A DNA stretch of 64,000 bases from Pseudoalteromonas arctica (GCF_012927645.1 NZ_JABBMT010000016.1:20377-84376); one strand, 5' to 3'. Counted from the first letter of the stretch, positions 46,825 to 58,073 are shown. A program made the numbers and translations. Notes: generated by a model from the letters alone, not told the origin.

Positions 46825-47934
46825 TTAATTATCTCTTTTTTCTGTTACTTGCAGCGCTGACAAGGGGACACCTGCGGCATCCATACAATGCCATGCGACA
46901 TTGGCAGTCGCTTCTAGTGTCGCCAATTGTTTAGCATTGCTTGCAAGTTCACTGATTAATGCTGGTTTGGCTAAATACGGGCGTAATAGTTCAACAATAC
47001 TGCGTTGATTAAACTGCCCCTGCGGCATTAATAATGCCGCATTGCCATCAACTAAAAATTTTGCATTCGCAGTTTGATGATCGTCCACCGCATGCGGAAA
47101 CGGCACAAATACGGCCATTTTTCCTGCCGCAGCAATTTCACTTACGGTTAACGCTCCCGCGCGACAAATTACAATGTCTGCCCAGCCATAAGCCGTATCC
47201 ATATCATCAATAAACTCAGCCACCTGAGCTTGTTCAGCACTAAAACCTTGCTGCTGATATGCCTGTGTTACTGAGCCTAAATGACCTTTACCGGTTTGAT
47301 GCCATGTATTGAGCTGAAACTCTTCACTAAGTTGTTTAAATGCTGCTGGTAAAGTTTGGTTTAGCACCTGCGCACCTAACGAGCCACCAACGACTAATAT
47401 ATTCACTGGCGTAGTTGCTGTACGCGTTGCCACATTTGCTACGCTGGCTCGTACGGGGTTACCAACCACCTCACTGTAGCCAGACGCAAATACTTGCGGA
47501 AATGCAGCCAACACTTTATTGGCAAACTTGGCTAGGTACTTATTACTCATACCCGCAACCGCATTTTGTTCATGGATCACCAATGGTATACCTAAGCTTT
47601 TTGCTGCTATACCGGTTGGCCCAGTAACATAGCCGCCCATTGCTAATACAACATCAGGCTGTTGTTTTTTCAATACTTTACGTGCTTGTAATATGGCATT
47701 AATCACCATAAAAGGGGCTTTAACTAAACGTGCAAGGCCATTGCCACGTACACCTTTAACATTGATAAAATCAATCTCAATATTATGCTTTGGTACAACC
47801 TGCGCTTCCATTCGATCAGCCGTGCCGATCCAACTCACTTGCCAACCTTGTTGCTTTAAGTGATCTGCAACCGCAATCCCTGGAAAAATATGCCCGCCAG
47901 TACCACCAGCAACAACGACTAATTTTTTATTCAT
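46825..47934 (-). CDS. murG: MurG glycosyltransferase (lipid II synthesis)
   Basis: A 369-residue GT-B enzyme that adds GlcNAc to lipid I. N-terminal 'VVAGGTGGHIFPGIAVAD' is the family's first G loop, 'VVGGSLGAQVLNQ' the later one, and 'CRAGALTVSEIAAAG' the donor site. Overlaps ftsW by 4 bp. Confidence 0.97.
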   Translation of the reverse strand: MNKKLVVVAGGTGGHIFPGIAVADHLKQQGWQVSWIGTADRMEAQVVPKHNIEIDFINVKGVRGNGLARLVKAPFMVINAILQARKVLKKQQPDVVLAMGGYVTGPTGIAAKSLGIPLVIHEQNAVAGMSNKYLAKFANKVLAAFPQVFASGYSEVVGNPVRASVANVATRTATTPVNILVVGGSLGAQVLNQTLPAAFKQLSEEFQLNTWHQTGKGHLGSVTQAYQQQGFSAEQAQVAEFIDDMDTAYGWADIVICRAGALTVSEIAAAGKMAVFVPFPHAVDDHQTANAKFLVDGNAALLMPQGQFNQRSIVELLRPYLAKPALISELASNAKQLATLEATANVAWHCMDAAGVPLSALQVTEKRDN

Positions 47935-49106
47935 CGCTTGCCTCCACGTGATGTTGCTTGTTTAGTGGCCATTTTGGTTTCAAAATCCACACGTAATAAA
48001 ATAGCTGCCGCGATAATCATGATCAGTAAACTAGAGCCACCATAAGACACAAACGGTAAGGTTAGGCCTTTGGTTGGTAAAATACCGGCACTTGCACCCA
48101 CATTAACCATGGTTTGAAACGCAAACCAAATACCAATCGCGAATGCAAAATAGCCTTCATATTCTTTGCCGCACTTTAATGCTTGTTGACCAATTAATAA
48201 GGCTCTAAATACAAAGGTGCCAAATACCATCAAAATGCTCACGATGCCGATAAAGCCAAGCTCTTCGCCAATCACCGCAAAAATAAAGTCATTATGGGCT
48301 TCTGGTAAATATTGTAATTTTTGTACGCTGTTACCTAAGCCTTGACCAAACCAGCCACCTTGGCTATAAGCCATCAGCGATTGTACTAACTGGTAGCCTT
48401 TACCAAATGGGTCATCCCATGGCTCTAGAAAACCGACCACCCGCGCCATCCGATATGGCTCAACAATAATAAGCAATACCACTAAGCCAACACCCGTTAA
48501 TATCAAAGCAAAAAACTGCCATAATTTAGCCCCTGCTAAGAACAATAAGCCCACGGTAGTTACAAACATCACGACTACAGTCCCTAAATCGGGCTGCAAT
48601 AAAATTAATGCCGCGTACACAGCAAATACCGCAATTGGTTTGGCAAAGCCTTTAATATTTTCTTGTACTTCTTCGCGTTTACGCACCAAATAACCAGCGA
48701 TATAACTGAAAAAAAACAACTTAGCCGCTTCAGCAACTTGAAAGCCAACCGGACCGACTGGGATCCAACGCTTTGCGCCATTCACTTCGCGGCCAACAAT
48801 TAACACAATAACTAACAGCACCATTCCCAGTAATAATAAGTAAGGATTAGAGCGCTTCCACCACGTCATAGGCACACAGCAGGCGATCCAAAACAACACA
48901 AAGCCCATCGCTAAAAACATGCTGTGGCGGATAATAATATGATATGGATTGTTAAATAAGCGATCAGCAGTCGGCATCGACGCACTCGTCACCATCACAA
49001 ATCCCAAGCCAATTAGCATGATCACACAGTAAAGCAAAGGCACATCATAAAGCTGGGCAGATTGCTTAGGCGTTAGCGCTTCTCGAATGTCAGTCAATGC
49101 CATCAT
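47931..49106 (-). CDS. ftsW: FtsW, SEDS-family septal glycan polymerase
   Basis: A 391-residue inner membrane protein with about ten helices of the SEDS family. 'PDLGTVVVMFVTTVGLLFLAG' contains the catalytic Asp region, and 'GLTLPFVSYGGSSLL' is the FtsW/RodA signature. It polymerises septal peptidoglycan with FtsI, encoded in the same cluster. Overlaps murD by 4 bp. Confidence 0.97.
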   Translation of the reverse strand: MMALTDIREALTPKQSAQLYDVPLLYCVIMLIGLGFVMVTSASMPTADRLFNNPYHIIIRHSMFLAMGFVLFWIACCVPMTWWKRSNPYLLLLGMVLLVIVLIVGREVNGAKRWIPVGPVGFQVAEAAKLFFFSYIAGYLVRKREEVQENIKGFAKPIAVFAVYAALILLQPDLGTVVVMFVTTVGLLFLAGAKLWQFFALILTGVGLVVLLIIVEPYRMARVVGFLEPWDDPFGKGYQLVQSLMAYSQGGWFGQGLGNSVQKLQYLPEAHNDFIFAVIGEELGFIGIVSILMVFGTFVFRALLIGQQALKCGKEYEGYFAFAIGIWFAFQTMVNVGASAGILPTKGLTLPFVSYGGSSLLIMIIAAAILLRVDFETKMATKQATSRGGKR

Positions 49107-50428
49107 TGTTCACCCGCCTTTACGCATTCGCTAAAATGATCACCACGTTGCATGTAATTGCTATACATATCGATACTGGCACATGCTGGCGCTAGTAATA
49201 CATAATCACCTGTTTCGGCAAGTGTTTTAGCAAGGCTTACTGCCTGTGGCATATTTTCAGTTAAACGGCCTTTGTCAGTCAGTGCTACAAGTACATTCGC
49301 GTCTTTACCAAAACAAATCAGTGCTTTCACTTTATCTTGCAAATAAGGTTTCAGCGCACCTAAATCCGCACCTTTGGCATCTCCACCTGCAATCACTATA
49401 AGTTGCTTGGCTTGCTCTGCAAGACTATCAATCGCGGCAATTGTTGCCCCTACATTTGTTGCTTTAGAGTCATTAAAGTATTTAACTCCATCTTGCTCAG
49501 CAACAAACTGACAACGATGAGCAAGCCCTCTAAATGCAGAAAACGCTTTAGCAAATTGATCGACAGGCACCTCAAGAGGTTGTAATAACGCCATAACTGA
49601 TAACGCATTAAGTTGATTATGACTACCTACAACACCTAGGCTACTAACAGGTAAAACGGCTTTGCCGTGAGCGCAAAAGTAAAGCTCGCCATAATATGTT
49701 GACAAACAATAATCTGCGTTAGATAAGGCAAAGCTCACTTGCGGATTAATATCACAATGCGTTGCTACATCATTTTTGTTAACCACAGCTAAAGCAGCAT
49801 GGCTATAAATTGTTTGTTTTGAGTCTATGTAAGCTTGGTAATTAACATAACGGTCAAGATGATCTTCTGATACGTTCAATACCGTAGCGCTAATAGGTTT
49901 TAAGCTTTTTGTAGTATCTAATTGAAAGCTCGAAAGCTCCAGCACAAACACATCAAAATCACCGACAAGTAAATCCAGCACCGCGGTGCCAATATTGCCA
50001 CCTAAGCCCACTTTATACCCAGCCGTTTTGAGCACATCAAAAGCAAGCGTCACCACGGTTGATTTACCATTTGAACCGGTAACCGCAATCACTGGTTTAT
50101 CATTCAGGCGGGCAAATAATTCAATATCACCTATCACTTCAACACCTGCAGCAATCGCCTCTGCTACAGCCGGTGTAGATAAGCTAAGCCCAGGGCTGAT
50201 AATAATAATATCTTGAGTGTTTAGTTCAGCATTATTTAAATCACCAAACTGAGTACTAAGCTGTGGGGCATGCAGGTTTAACCAATCTATACCCGGTGGA
50301 GACAGACGACTATCAGCAATGGTTGGCGTAATATTATGAGACAATAAAAAACGCACAATGCCCAGACCGGTTACACCGAGTCCGAGCACTGTAATATGTT
50401 TGTTTTTCATCTCGTTTAAATACGTCAT
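49103..50428 (-). CDS. murD: UDP-N-acetylmuramoylalanine-D-glutamate ligase MurD
   Basis: A 441-residue Mur ligase: 'ITVLGLGVTGLGIVRFLL', ATP loop 'VTGSNGKSTVVTL', 'ELSSFQLDTT', and 'FNDSKATNVGA'. It adds D-Glu to UDP-MurNAc-Ala. It starts directly at the mraY stop. Confidence 0.97.
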   Translation of the reverse strand: MTYLNEMKNKHITVLGLGVTGLGIVRFLLSHNITPTIADSRLSPPGIDWLNLHAPQLSTQFGDLNNAELNTQDIIIISPGLSLSTPAVAEAIAAGVEVIGDIELFARLNDKPVIAVTGSNGKSTVVTLAFDVLKTAGYKVGLGGNIGTAVLDLLVGDFDVFVLELSSFQLDTTKSLKPISATVLNVSEDHLDRYVNYQAYIDSKQTIYSHAALAVVNKNDVATHCDINPQVSFALSNADYCLSTYYGELYFCAHGKAVLPVSSLGVVGSHNQLNALSVMALLQPLEVPVDQFAKAFSAFRGLAHRCQFVAEQDGVKYFNDSKATNVGATIAAIDSLAEQAKQLIVIAGGDAKGADLGALKPYLQDKVKALICFGKDANVLVALTDKGRLTENMPQAVSLAKTLAETGDYVLLAPACASIDMYSNYMQRGDHFSECVKAGEQ

Positions 50429-51511
50429 TCACCTGATCTTTAATGTTACTAGGCCAGCTAACACTAGCACGATAGAAATTATCCAAAAACGCACAATCAC
50501 TCGTGGTTCAGGCCAGCCTTTTAATTCGTAATGATGATGGATTGGTGCCATTCTAAAAATCCGTTGGCCACGTAATTTATAAGAGCCAACTTGCAAGATA
50601 ACTGACAGTGCTTCCATCACAAATACACCACCCATAATGATTAAAATTAACTCTTGGCGAACTAATACAGCAATAATACCCAGTGCGCCACCAAGTGCTA
50701 ATGAGCCAACATCACCCATAAATACTTGTGCCGGATACGTGTTAAACCATAAAAAGCCTAAACCAGCACCAACAATGGCGGTACACACCACTACTAACTC
50801 ACTGGCTAGCGGTAAATGTGGTATATGTAAATACGCTGAGAAATTCACGTTACCCGTTAAATAAGCAATAATAGCCAGTGCTGCAGCGACTAAAATAGTG
50901 GGTACTATGGCTAAGCCATCAAGACCATCAGTTAAGTTAACCGCATTCGATGTACCCACAATTACAAAGTAAGTCATAACTATGTAGAACAAACCTAGCT
51001 GCGGTAATACATCTTTAAAAAATGGCACCACTAATGATGTTTCGTGGGCATGATTAGCAGTAAAAAATAATGCGCAGGCAACCACTAAGGCAATCACTGA
51101 CTGCCAAAAATACTTCCATTTAGCAATTAACCCTTTTGGATCTTTGCGGATCACTTTACGATAATCATCAACAAAGCCCACAATTCCCAATGAGCCAATC
51201 ACGAACAAGGTAGCCCATACATATTTATTCGCTAAATCAGCCCACAGCAAAGTACTAGTAAAAATAGACGCTAAAATTAATATCCCCCCCATCGTTGGAG
51301 TGCCTTTTTTCGATAAATGCGACTCAGGACCATCATTACGAACCACTTGACCAATTTGCATTCTTTGCAAAGCACGGATCAATTTAGGGCCAAAATATAA
51401 TGAAATTAATAATGCCGTTAAAATACCAAATACAGCGCGAACAGTTAAATACGAGAACACATTAAATGCACTGTAATATTGTGTTAAATACTCGGCCAGC
51501 CAAACTAACAT
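50429..51511 (-). CDS. mraY: MraY, phospho-MurNAc-pentapeptide translocase
   Basis: A 360-residue inner membrane enzyme with ten helices that makes lipid I. Motifs: '[14 protein letters not shown]', '[10 protein letters not shown]' (Asp pair), '[10 protein letters not shown]', and '[15 protein letters not shown]' (HHH). Overlaps murF by 7 bp. Confidence 0.98.
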   Translation of the reverse strand: MLVWLAEYLTQYYSAFNVFSYLTVRAVFGILTALLISLYFGPKLIRALQRMQIGQVVRNDGPESHLSKKGTPTMGGILILASIFTSTLLWADLANKYVWATLFVIGSLGIVGFVDDYRKVIRKDPKGLIAKWKYFWQSVIALVVACALFFTANHAHETSLVVPFFKDVLPQLGLFYIVMTYFVIVGTSNAVNLTDGLDGLAIVPTILVAAALAIIAYLTGNVNFSAYLHIPHLPLASELVVVCTAIVGAGLGFLWFNTYPAQVFMGDVGSLALGGALGIIAVLVRQELILIIMGGVFVMEALSVILQVGSYKLRGQRIFRMAPIHHHYELKGWPEPRVIVRFWIISIVLVLAGLVTLKIR

Positions 51512-52893
51512 TGAGATACTCCATTGCGGCCAGTTTGCTGGCTGTTAACTAAATCTTGTACTAATAATTCCATGCGAGAACTGCGCGATCCCTTCACGAC
51601 TATGGTGGTTTTTTGTGCTGAGTCAGTTAACTGTGTTTGCAATTGTTGTAATAGTGCCTCACGGCTTGAAAAATGCCGCTGTGGTTTAGCAAATTCATCA
51701 CTGGCGTATTGACTCAATACACCTAAGCTATACAGCTCATCAATACCTTGTTGTTTGGCATATACACCAACTTGTTGATGATAAAGCGCGGCTTCATCGC
51801 CAAGTTCGCCCATATCACCTAAGGCCAAAATACGCTTACCTTGTAGGTCTCGTAATAGATCAATCGCAGCCTTAACTGATTGCACATTGGCATTATAGGT
51901 ATCGTCAATCACGGTTAGGGTGTCATTAACAGGTATTATATTTACTCGGCCTTTTACTTCAGCCATGGTTGCAAGTGCCGTTGCCACCGCCTCAAGACTA
52001 ATACCAAGTTCACAGGTTAATGCAGCTGCTATAAGGGCATTTGTAACATTGTGACGACCTGGCAACGCAAGCTTAACGGGTACTCGCTGCTGCTTGGTAC
52101 AAATATAAAAAGATGCATGAGCTTGCTCATCGAGGCTGACTTCTTCTGCCCAAATATCTAGTTGTTCAGTGCTAGAAAAACGTTTTACATTACGCCCTTG
52201 TAACTTAGTAAGCCAACCATCACTAAATTCGCTGTCACAGTTAACCAGCGCAATGCCATGCTCTTTCAAACCAGCGTAAATTTCACTTTTAGCCGTTGCC
52301 ACACCCGCAAGAGAGCCAAAACCCTCAATATGCGCAGCTGCCACATTACAGACCACAGCAATATCAGGCTTAGTCATCGCCGTGGTATAGGCAATTTCAC
52401 CAATATGGTTAGCGCCAAGTTCAATGACCGCATACTTGTGCTGTGGCTCAAGGCGTAACAAAGTCAATGGCACGCCAATATCGTTATTAAAATTGCCATT
52501 GGTTGCCAGGACATCACCATCAGCGGCTAAAATAGCGGCACACATTTCTTTTACTGTGGTTTTACCGACACTGCCTGTAATTGCGATAGTTTTTGGTGCC
52601 ACACTGGCCATTACCGCGGCACCGATTTCACCTAGCGCAATACGCGTATCAGTGACTAAAAATTGTGGAATATCAACGGCAACTTTTTGACTAACAATGG
52701 CGGCTATGGCGCCTTTGTCTTTCGCTTGTTGTAAAAACTGATGGCCATCAAAATTAGGGCCTTGTAGCGCTAAAAACACTTCTCCTTCGCATACGCTGCG
52801 AGTATCGGTATTAATATTTTTTACTGTTTGATTATCACCTTGATAATCAGTTGCTAACACATTTGCTAGCCAATCAAAATCCATAGGGATCAT
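51505..52893 (-). CDS. murF: UDP-MurNAc-tripeptide-D-Ala-D-Ala ligase MurF
   Basis: A 462-residue Mur ligase that attaches D-Ala-D-Ala. ATP loop '[13 protein letters not shown]', '[13 protein letters not shown]' and '[11 protein letters not shown]' are present. Overlaps murE by 4 bp. Confidence 0.97.
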   Translation of the reverse strand: MIPMDFDWLANVLATDYQGDNQTVKNINTDTRSVCEGEVFLALQGPNFDGHQFLQQAKDKGAIAAIVSQKVAVDIPQFLVTDTRIALGEIGAAVMASVAPKTIAITGSVGKTTVKEMCAAILAADGDVLATNGNFNNDIGVPLTLLRLEPQHKYAVIELGANHIGEIAYTTAMTKPDIAVVCNVAAAHIEGFGSLAGVATAKSEIYAGLKEHGIALVNCDSEFSDGWLTKLQGRNVKRFSSTEQLDIWAEEVSLDEQAHASFYICTKQQRVPVKLALPGRHNVTNALIAAALTCELGISLEAVATALATMAEVKGRVNIIPVNDTLTVIDDTYNANVQSVKAAIDLLRDLQGKRILALGDMGELGDEAALYHQQVGVYAKQQGIDELYSLGVLSQYASDEFAKPQRHFSSREALLQQLQTQLTDSAQKTTIVVKGSRSSRMELLVQDLVNSQQTGRNGVSQC

Positions 52894-54401
52894 AACTGCG
52901 ATCCTCTTCTTTGTTGTTCTTGTGGGTCTAGCTTTTGCTTTTGTTGTAAGTGCTGCTGGACAAATTTACGATCGCAAAAATTTATCCGTTGTGTACCAAT
53001 TATTTGATAATCTTCATGACCTTTACCTGCAATCAGCACTACGTCATTAGCATTTGCGTTATCTATTGCAAAAGCAATAGCCCCAGCACGGTCAGCTTCT
53101 AAATGCGCACGTTCAGGCTGGCTTAAACCAGCAGAAACATCTTTAATGATCTGCCATGGTTCTTCGCTACGCGGGTTATCACTGGTAATAATTACTTTAT
53201 CAGCATTTTGCTCAGCAGCTTGGGCCATCATGGGTCGCTTACCTTTATCACGGTCTCCGCCGCAACCAAATACACAACTTACGCCACCAGGCACATGTTG
53301 TTGCAATGCTTGTAGTGCTAACGCTAACGCATCTGGCGTGTGAGCATAATCAACAATACAAGTTGGTTGATTTGGCGCGCTAAATGCTTGCATGCGTCCC
53401 GCGACTGATTGCAAGCTTGCACAACCCGCTGCCAGTTGATCTAATGGGTAACCTAAACCAAGTAAAGTTGCGATTGCAGCTGCTAAATTATATAAATTAA
53501 ATTCGCCAAACAGCGGACAGGTAATCGCAATATCACCCCAACTTGTAGTCAACTGTGCCGATATACCGGCTTTATGGTAAGAAACATCAGTAAAGTACAC
53601 AAACTTAGCACCTTTTGGCTGCAAGTTTTTATGGCCATAACACACTAAGTTATTAAAATCGTATTGTTCTAACCATTGCTCTACTTGATTATCATCTTGA
53701 TTGAGTACCACCAGCTGCGCGTCAAAATCTCGCATTAGCATTAACTTTGCATCGGCATAACTGGCCATATCACCGTGGTAATCTAAATGATCGCGCGATA
53801 AATTAGTAAACACAGCGGCTCTAAAGTGCGTTTTCGCAACACGCTGCTGCACCAAGCCATGTGATGATACTTCCATCGCCACCAGTTTATTATTGTCAGT
53901 AGCCAGTTGCGCTAATATTCTTTGTAAATCAACACAAGACGGTGTGGTATTAATTAACTCAGTTAAACTTTCTGGTTGCCCATACCCAAGCGTACCGATA
54001 ATCGCTGACTGGGTGTCGCAAAACTTAGCTAAATGAGCAATCATCGCAGTAGTGGTTGATTTACCATTGGTGCCAGTAACGCCTACCACATCTAATTGTT
54101 TACTTGGTTGCTGATAAAAATGACTCGCTAATGCGGGTAATTTCTTATTCAAATCGGAAATTAAATAAAGCGGCTCAAAATCACATTCAAACTCACATAA
54201 ACGATCAGCAATCACTGCGACCGCACCATTTGCAATCGCTTTATCAATAAATTGTCCGCCATCTAGTTGATGACCTTTAATCGCTACAAAGACATCCCCA
54301 GGGGTGACATCTCGACTATCCAAACGCAACTGCTTTACTAGTAAGCTTGTTGCTGCTACTTCTATTTGTTGTAAAATTATTTTTAAATCACGCATCATCA
54401 T
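52890..54401 (-). CDS. murE: UDP-MurNAc-Ala-Glu meso-DAP ligase MurE
   Basis: A 503-residue Mur ligase. ATP loop 'VTGTNGKSTTTAMIAH', the family 'MEVSSHGL', and 'DNPRSEEP', the DNPR motif that selects meso-diaminopimelate rather than lysine. It overlaps the ftsI stop by about 14 bp. Several Met codons at the start leave it uncertain by two or three residues. Confidence 0.97.
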   Translation of the reverse strand: MMMRDLKIILQQIEVAATSLLVKQLRLDSRDVTPGDVFVAIKGHQLDGGQFIDKAIANGAVAVIADRLCEFECDFEPLYLISDLNKKLPALASHFYQQPSKQLDVVGVTGTNGKSTTTAMIAHLAKFCDTQSAIIGTLGYGQPESLTELINTTPSCVDLQRILAQLATDNNKLVAMEVSSHGLVQQRVAKTHFRAAVFTNLSRDHLDYHGDMASYADAKLMLMRDFDAQLVVLNQDDNQVEQWLEQYDFNNLVCYGHKNLQPKGAKFVYFTDVSYHKAGISAQLTTSWGDIAITCPLFGEFNLYNLAAAIATLLGLGYPLDQLAAGCASLQSVAGRMQAFSAPNQPTCIVDYAHTPDALALALQALQQHVPGGVSCVFGCGGDRDKGKRPMMAQAAEQNADKVIITSDNPRSEEPWQIIKDVSAGLSQPERAHLEADRAGAIAFAIDNANANDVVLIAGKGHEDYQIIGTQRINFCDRKFVQQHLQQKQKLDPQEQQRRGSQL

Positions 54402-56205
54402 CTATGCCCTTCACGTAGGCAACCGAGCCTTTGTCTGGTGCCACGTTTAAAATTCTTAACGCATTGGAGATGATTTCTGCAAACACAGGGCCTGCAGTTG
54501 CACCGCCATAATAAACATCTCCACCGGGCTCATTGATCATTACAACAACAGCTAAACGTGGGTTACTCGCTGGTGCTATACCTGTAAAGTAACCAACATA
54601 CTCATCACCATAACCACCTGCGGCGGCTTTTTTAGAAGTACCCGTTTTTCCCGCAGCACGATAACCATCAACTTTTACGCGGCTCGCTGTACCACCTTCT
54701 TCAAAAACGCTTTCCATCATATGCACAACCGCTTCAACATCTTGTTGTTGAAAAACACGCTCGCCTTCAGGGATTGAATCTTGCTTGAGGATGGTCAATG
54801 GTCTGTTGATCCCGCCAGCACCTAACATGGCATAAAAACGCGCCATTTGTGCGGTGCTTACAGCTACGTTATAACCAAAAGAAAGTGCTGCAATTTCATG
54901 GTCAGACCAACGTCGATTCGGATAAAACAAGCCGCTACTTTCACCAACCATGCCGGTGCCAGTATCTGAACCAAAGCCAACTTTTTGGAACAAGCCAACA
55001 AAGTAATCCTTCGGCACATCTTGCGTTATTTTGGTCACCCCCATATTACTGGAGTATTTTAAAATCTCACGTAAGGTCATTTCACCGTGGTTACGCGTAT
55101 CTGTAACTAACGTGCCACCGATGCGCATCCAGCCAGGGTAAGTATCAATTTTATCATCCGGTTGGATTGAGCCGTAGTCTAACCCAGCTAAAATGGCTAG
55201 AGGCTTAACGGTTGAACCTGGTTCGAACAAATCTGTGATCGCTCGGTTACGGCGTTTATGCGGCGCGGCATCATTTAAATTATTTGGATTAAAAGACGGG
55301 CTGTTAACCATGGCGAGCACTTCACCAGTCCTCACATCAACAACCATCGCAGAGCCGGAGGTTGCTTTGTAGGTTAGGACTGCTGATTTAACTGCTTTAT
55401 AGGCTATTGCTTGAATACGCTGATCAATACTAAGTTGGATGTTTTCGGGTTCAATACGTTCACGTTCATCAAGCACTTCAACTTCTCGCCCCTGTGCATC
55501 TTTACGGATAGTACGACGACCTTCAACACCAGTCAGTGCATTTTCGTAGAGTTTTTCGATGCCTTCGATACCTTTACCATCAATATTGGTAAAGCCAAGC
55601 ACATGTGCAGTGACCTCGCCAGCAGGATAATAGCGTTTTGATTCATCCAATAAATGAATACCAGGCAAACGTAAATCGCCAATGTAATTGGCAACAGCAG
55701 GAGTTATTTGGCGTTTTAGATAAACAAAGCGACGACTGGCATCATCCCGCAAGCGAGCATTAATTTTTTTCGGTTCAATACGCAGTACATCAGCAAGCTC
55801 ACGCCAACGTAAATCATTTTTGTAGTACAGCGCAATACGTTGTTCAAGTAGCGCGGTGTTTTCTGCTAGGGCATTCTCATCTTCGCCATTTTTGCGCGCC
55901 TGTTTGAGCACTTTAGTACGCAGTGATTTGTGTAATGCTTTAGGATCCGCATATACACTTACAACGGGCACACTTACAGCAAGCTCTTTACCGTGACGGT
56001 CAAAAATCATCCCGCGTTGCACATGCAACTTCTCAACGCGCACGGTACGTTTATTACTTTCTGAACGTGCTTTATCAGGCTCGATAACTTGCAAATAAGC
56101 AGCACGAGACACTAAAGTCACAAAAACCAGCAGCACCACAGAGCACACCAGCATAAAACGCCATGTGATCAAACTATTTACTGGCTTTTTTCCTCTACTT
56201 CTCAT
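54388..56205 (-). CDS. ftsI: FtsI (PBP3), septal peptidoglycan transpeptidase
   Basis: A 605-residue class B penicillin-binding protein: one transmembrane helix (about 16-36), a pedestal domain with 'RGMIFDRHGKELA', then the transpeptidase with active-site STVK at 331-334, SSN at 385-387 and KTG at 520-522. It is the partner of FtsW. Start overlaps ftsL by 4 bp (ATGA). Confidence 0.97.
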   Translation of the reverse strand: MRSRGKKPVNSLITWRFMLVCSVVLLVFVTLVSRAAYLQVIEPDKARSESNKRTVRVEKLHVQRGMIFDRHGKELAVSVPVVSVYADPKALHKSLRTKVLKQARKNGEDENALAENTALLEQRIALYYKNDLRWRELADVLRIEPKKINARLRDDASRRFVYLKRQITPAVANYIGDLRLPGIHLLDESKRYYPAGEVTAHVLGFTNIDGKGIEGIEKLYENALTGVEGRRTIRKDAQGREVEVLDERERIEPENIQLSIDQRIQAIAYKAVKSAVLTYKATSGSAMVVDVRTGEVLAMVNSPSFNPNNLNDAAPHKRRNRAITDLFEPGSTVKPLAILAGLDYGSIQPDDKIDTYPGWMRIGGTLVTDTRNHGEMTLREILKYSSNMGVTKITQDVPKDYFVGLFQKVGFGSDTGTGMVGESSGLFYPNRRWSDHEIAALSFGYNVAVSTAQMARFYAMLGAGGINRPLTILKQDSIPEGERVFQQQDVEAVVHMMESVFEEGGTASRVKVDGYRAAGKTGTSKKAAAGGYGDEYVGYFTGIAPASNPRLAVVVMINEPGGDVYYGGATAGPVFAEIISNALRILNVAPDKGSVAYVKGIDDDA

Positions 56206-56528
56206 GGCAGTACTATCACCTGTTCATCTTGGCTTGTGGATCGTTTCATTTGCAGTTGCTCAATAGCAATTTCTTCAATGCGCGCATGTTGCGAATAAAA
56301 CTCTTCTTCAACTAATAGATAACGCCACTCTAAATCGAGTTCATCTCGCTCTTGTAACAACTGATCTTGTTCAATCAGCTCTTGGCGAGCAAAGTGAGTG
56401 ACCTGTACCACACTCAAGCTAGATACGAATATCACAACCAACAAGGCCGAGGTTAACTTATTTGCTCCTAGGCCTTTGATTATTTCTAAAAATAAATTGG
56501 GTTGTCGATGATTCGCTGTTAGCTTCAT
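56202..56528 (-). CDS. ftsL: cell division protein FtsL
   Basis: A 108-residue bitopic protein: cytoplasmic N-terminus, one transmembrane helix (about 26-46), and a periplasmic leucine-zipper-like coiled coil ('[21 protein letters not shown]'). It forms a complex with FtsB and FtsQ. Position between rsmH and ftsI is standard. Confidence 0.93.
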   Translation of the reverse strand: MKLTANHRQPNLFLEIIKGLGANKLTSALLVVIFVSSLSVVQVTHFARQELIEQDQLLQERDELDLEWRYLLVEEEFYSQHARIEEIAIEQLQMKRSTSQDEQVIVLP

Positions 56529-57463
56529 CCCAATCTCTGCGCCACCCTAAGTACTGAACTGCGTGAACGTGGATTACGGTCAATTTCAGCTTGGCTTGGC
56601 TTAATAGCTTTACCCACTGCTTTTAACGTCAGATTTTGATTTATTTGTGCATCAGTTAAAGGCAGACCTCTGGGTAACGCCGCTCCCTTACTCTGTTTTT
56701 TAATAAACTGTTTAACAATACGGTCTTCTAGTGAATGAAACGAAATCACCACTAATCGGCCACCAGGCTTTAATACCCCCAACGCAGCTTGTAATGCCGT
56801 TTGAATCTCTTCCAATTCACTGTTGATATAAATACGAATAGCTTGGAAAGTACGCGTCGCAGGATGTTTGAATTTATCTTTTACTGGCACAGCTTCATCA
56901 ACTAAATCAGCAAGTTGCTTAGTTGTTGCTATCGGCGTATGAGCACGCACTTCAAGTACTTTATGTGCAATACGACGGCCAAACTTTTCTTCGCCATAAG
57001 TTTTGATCACATGAACAATGTCTTCCAATTCAGCTTCGGCTAACCACTGCGCAGCACTACGGCCACTGGTAGGATCCATACGCATATCAAGTGGGCCATC
57101 GTTCATAAAACTAAAACCACGCTCAGCATCGTCTAGTTGTGGTGATGACACACCGATATCTAATAAAATACCATCCACTTTACCTAATAAATCGTTTTGC
57201 TCTGCCACTTCGTATAGATTAGAAAAGCGGGTATGGGCAATCGCAAAACGGCTATCATCGGCAAACTTTTCGGCAGACTTGATCGCTTGCGGATCTTGAT
57301 CTATGGCTTGTAACCGGCCATGTTCACCAAGGTGCGCTAAGATTTGTCCAGAATGTCCGCCACGGCCAAATGTACCATCCATATAAATACCGTCTGGCTT
57401 AATTGCTAGACCTTCGATGGTTTCGTCCATTAATACGGAAATATGTTCAAATTGCGCTGTCAT
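56525..57463 (-). CDS. rsmH: 16S rRNA C1402 N4-methyltransferase RsmH
   Basis: A 312-residue SAM methyltransferase: '[13 protein letters not shown]', '[15 protein letters not shown]' (SAM loop), '[19 protein letters not shown]' and the C-terminal '[14 protein letters not shown]'. It modifies C1402 of 16S rRNA in the decoding centre. It follows mraZ after 29 bp and overlaps ftsL by 4 bp. Confidence 0.97.
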   Translation of the reverse strand: MTAQFEHISVLMDETIEGLAIKPDGIYMDGTFGRGGHSGQILAHLGEHGRLQAIDQDPQAIKSAEKFADDSRFAIAHTRFSNLYEVAEQNDLLGKVDGILLDIGVSSPQLDDAERGFSFMNDGPLDMRMDPTSGRSAAQWLAEAELEDIVHVIKTYGEEKFGRRIAHKVLEVRAHTPIATTKQLADLVDEAVPVKDKFKHPATRTFQAIRIYINSELEEIQTALQAALGVLKPGGRLVVISFHSLEDRIVKQFIKKQSKGAALPRGLPLTDAQINQNLTLKAVGKAIKPSQAEIDRNPRSRSSVLRVAQRLG

Positions 57464-57492
57464 TAGCTATTGTTTGCCTTTTTATTGTGTGA

Positions 57493-57951
57493 TCAGAGCG
57501 AAAAATTATCTAAGTCTGGGGTTGATTCAAACTCACCGAGTCGTTCAATTTCGGTATCTTGGCGCATTTGTTCATGCCAACGTTCTTCATCCCAGATCTC
57601 AAACTTATTCATCAAACCGACCAACATGATTTTTTTGCCTAAATCAGCATGAGACCGTAACGACGGTGCCAGCAATATCCGGCCATTTTTATCTAATTGG
57701 TATTCTGTTGCATTACCCAACAACATCCGTTGCATGCGTCGAGCGCGTGGGTTCATATTAGAAATTTTAGCTAAGCGATCTTCTATATCCTGCCATTGCG
57801 CCAGTGGATACAACCATAAGCAAGGCTCGTTCAGTGCGACGGTACAGATCACCGTACCCAGATCTTCAGACAACAAGGAGTCTCGGTACTTAGTCGGTAC
57901 CGCAAATCGCCCCTTGTCATCCAAACTCAGTGAACTCGCACCACGAAACAT
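57493..57951 (-). CDS. mraZ: transcriptional regulator MraZ
   Basis: A 152-residue protein with two AbrB-like (SpoVT/AbrB) halves: 'GASSLSLDDKGRFAVPTKYR' and 'ATEYQLDKNGRILLAPSLR'. In E. coli it forms a ring and represses its own dcw promoter. It is first in the cluster, with matching boxes just upstream. Confidence 0.97.
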   Translation of the reverse strand: MFRGASSLSLDDKGRFAVPTKYRDSLLSEDLGTVICTVALNEPCLWLYPLAQWQDIEDRLAKISNMNPRARRMQRMLLGNATEYQLDKNGRILLAPSLRSHADLGKKIMLVGLMNKFEIWDEERWHEQMRQDTEIERLGEFESTPDLDNFSL

Positions 57952-57998
57952 AAAAAGCCTACTTTAAAAGTTTGTAATTAATCTGTTTAAATTAATTT

Positions 57999-58036
57999 GA
58001 TCCAATTTGATCCACTTAATACCACTTTTTACCACA
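57999..58036 (-). promoter_or_regulatory. MraZ operator: four direct repeats at 10-bp period
   Basis: On the minus strand four (G/T)TGGN boxes (GTGGT, GTGGT, GTGGA, TTGGA) are spaced exactly 10 bp apart, with their TGG complements at 58002, 58012, 58022 and 58032. This is the known MraZ box layout, with one more box than the three of E. coli. They lie at about +2 to +36 of the predicted transcript. Confidence 0.8.
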
Positions 58037-58043
58037 GTGTTCC

Positions 58044-58073
58044 AGTTTAGGGCTTGACAAGCAGTTTTGTCAA
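58044..58073 (-). promoter_or_regulatory. predicted dcw promoter (Pmra)
   Basis: Minus strand -35 TTGACA (58068-58073), an 18-bp spacer and -10 TAAACT (58044-58049), about 8 bp before the first MraZ box. The -35 sits in an inverted repeat TTGACAA-N6-TTGTCAA. The rest of the 504-bp gap up to 58455 shows no gene. It should include the promoter of the divergent YqjD-like operon. Confidence 0.65.
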
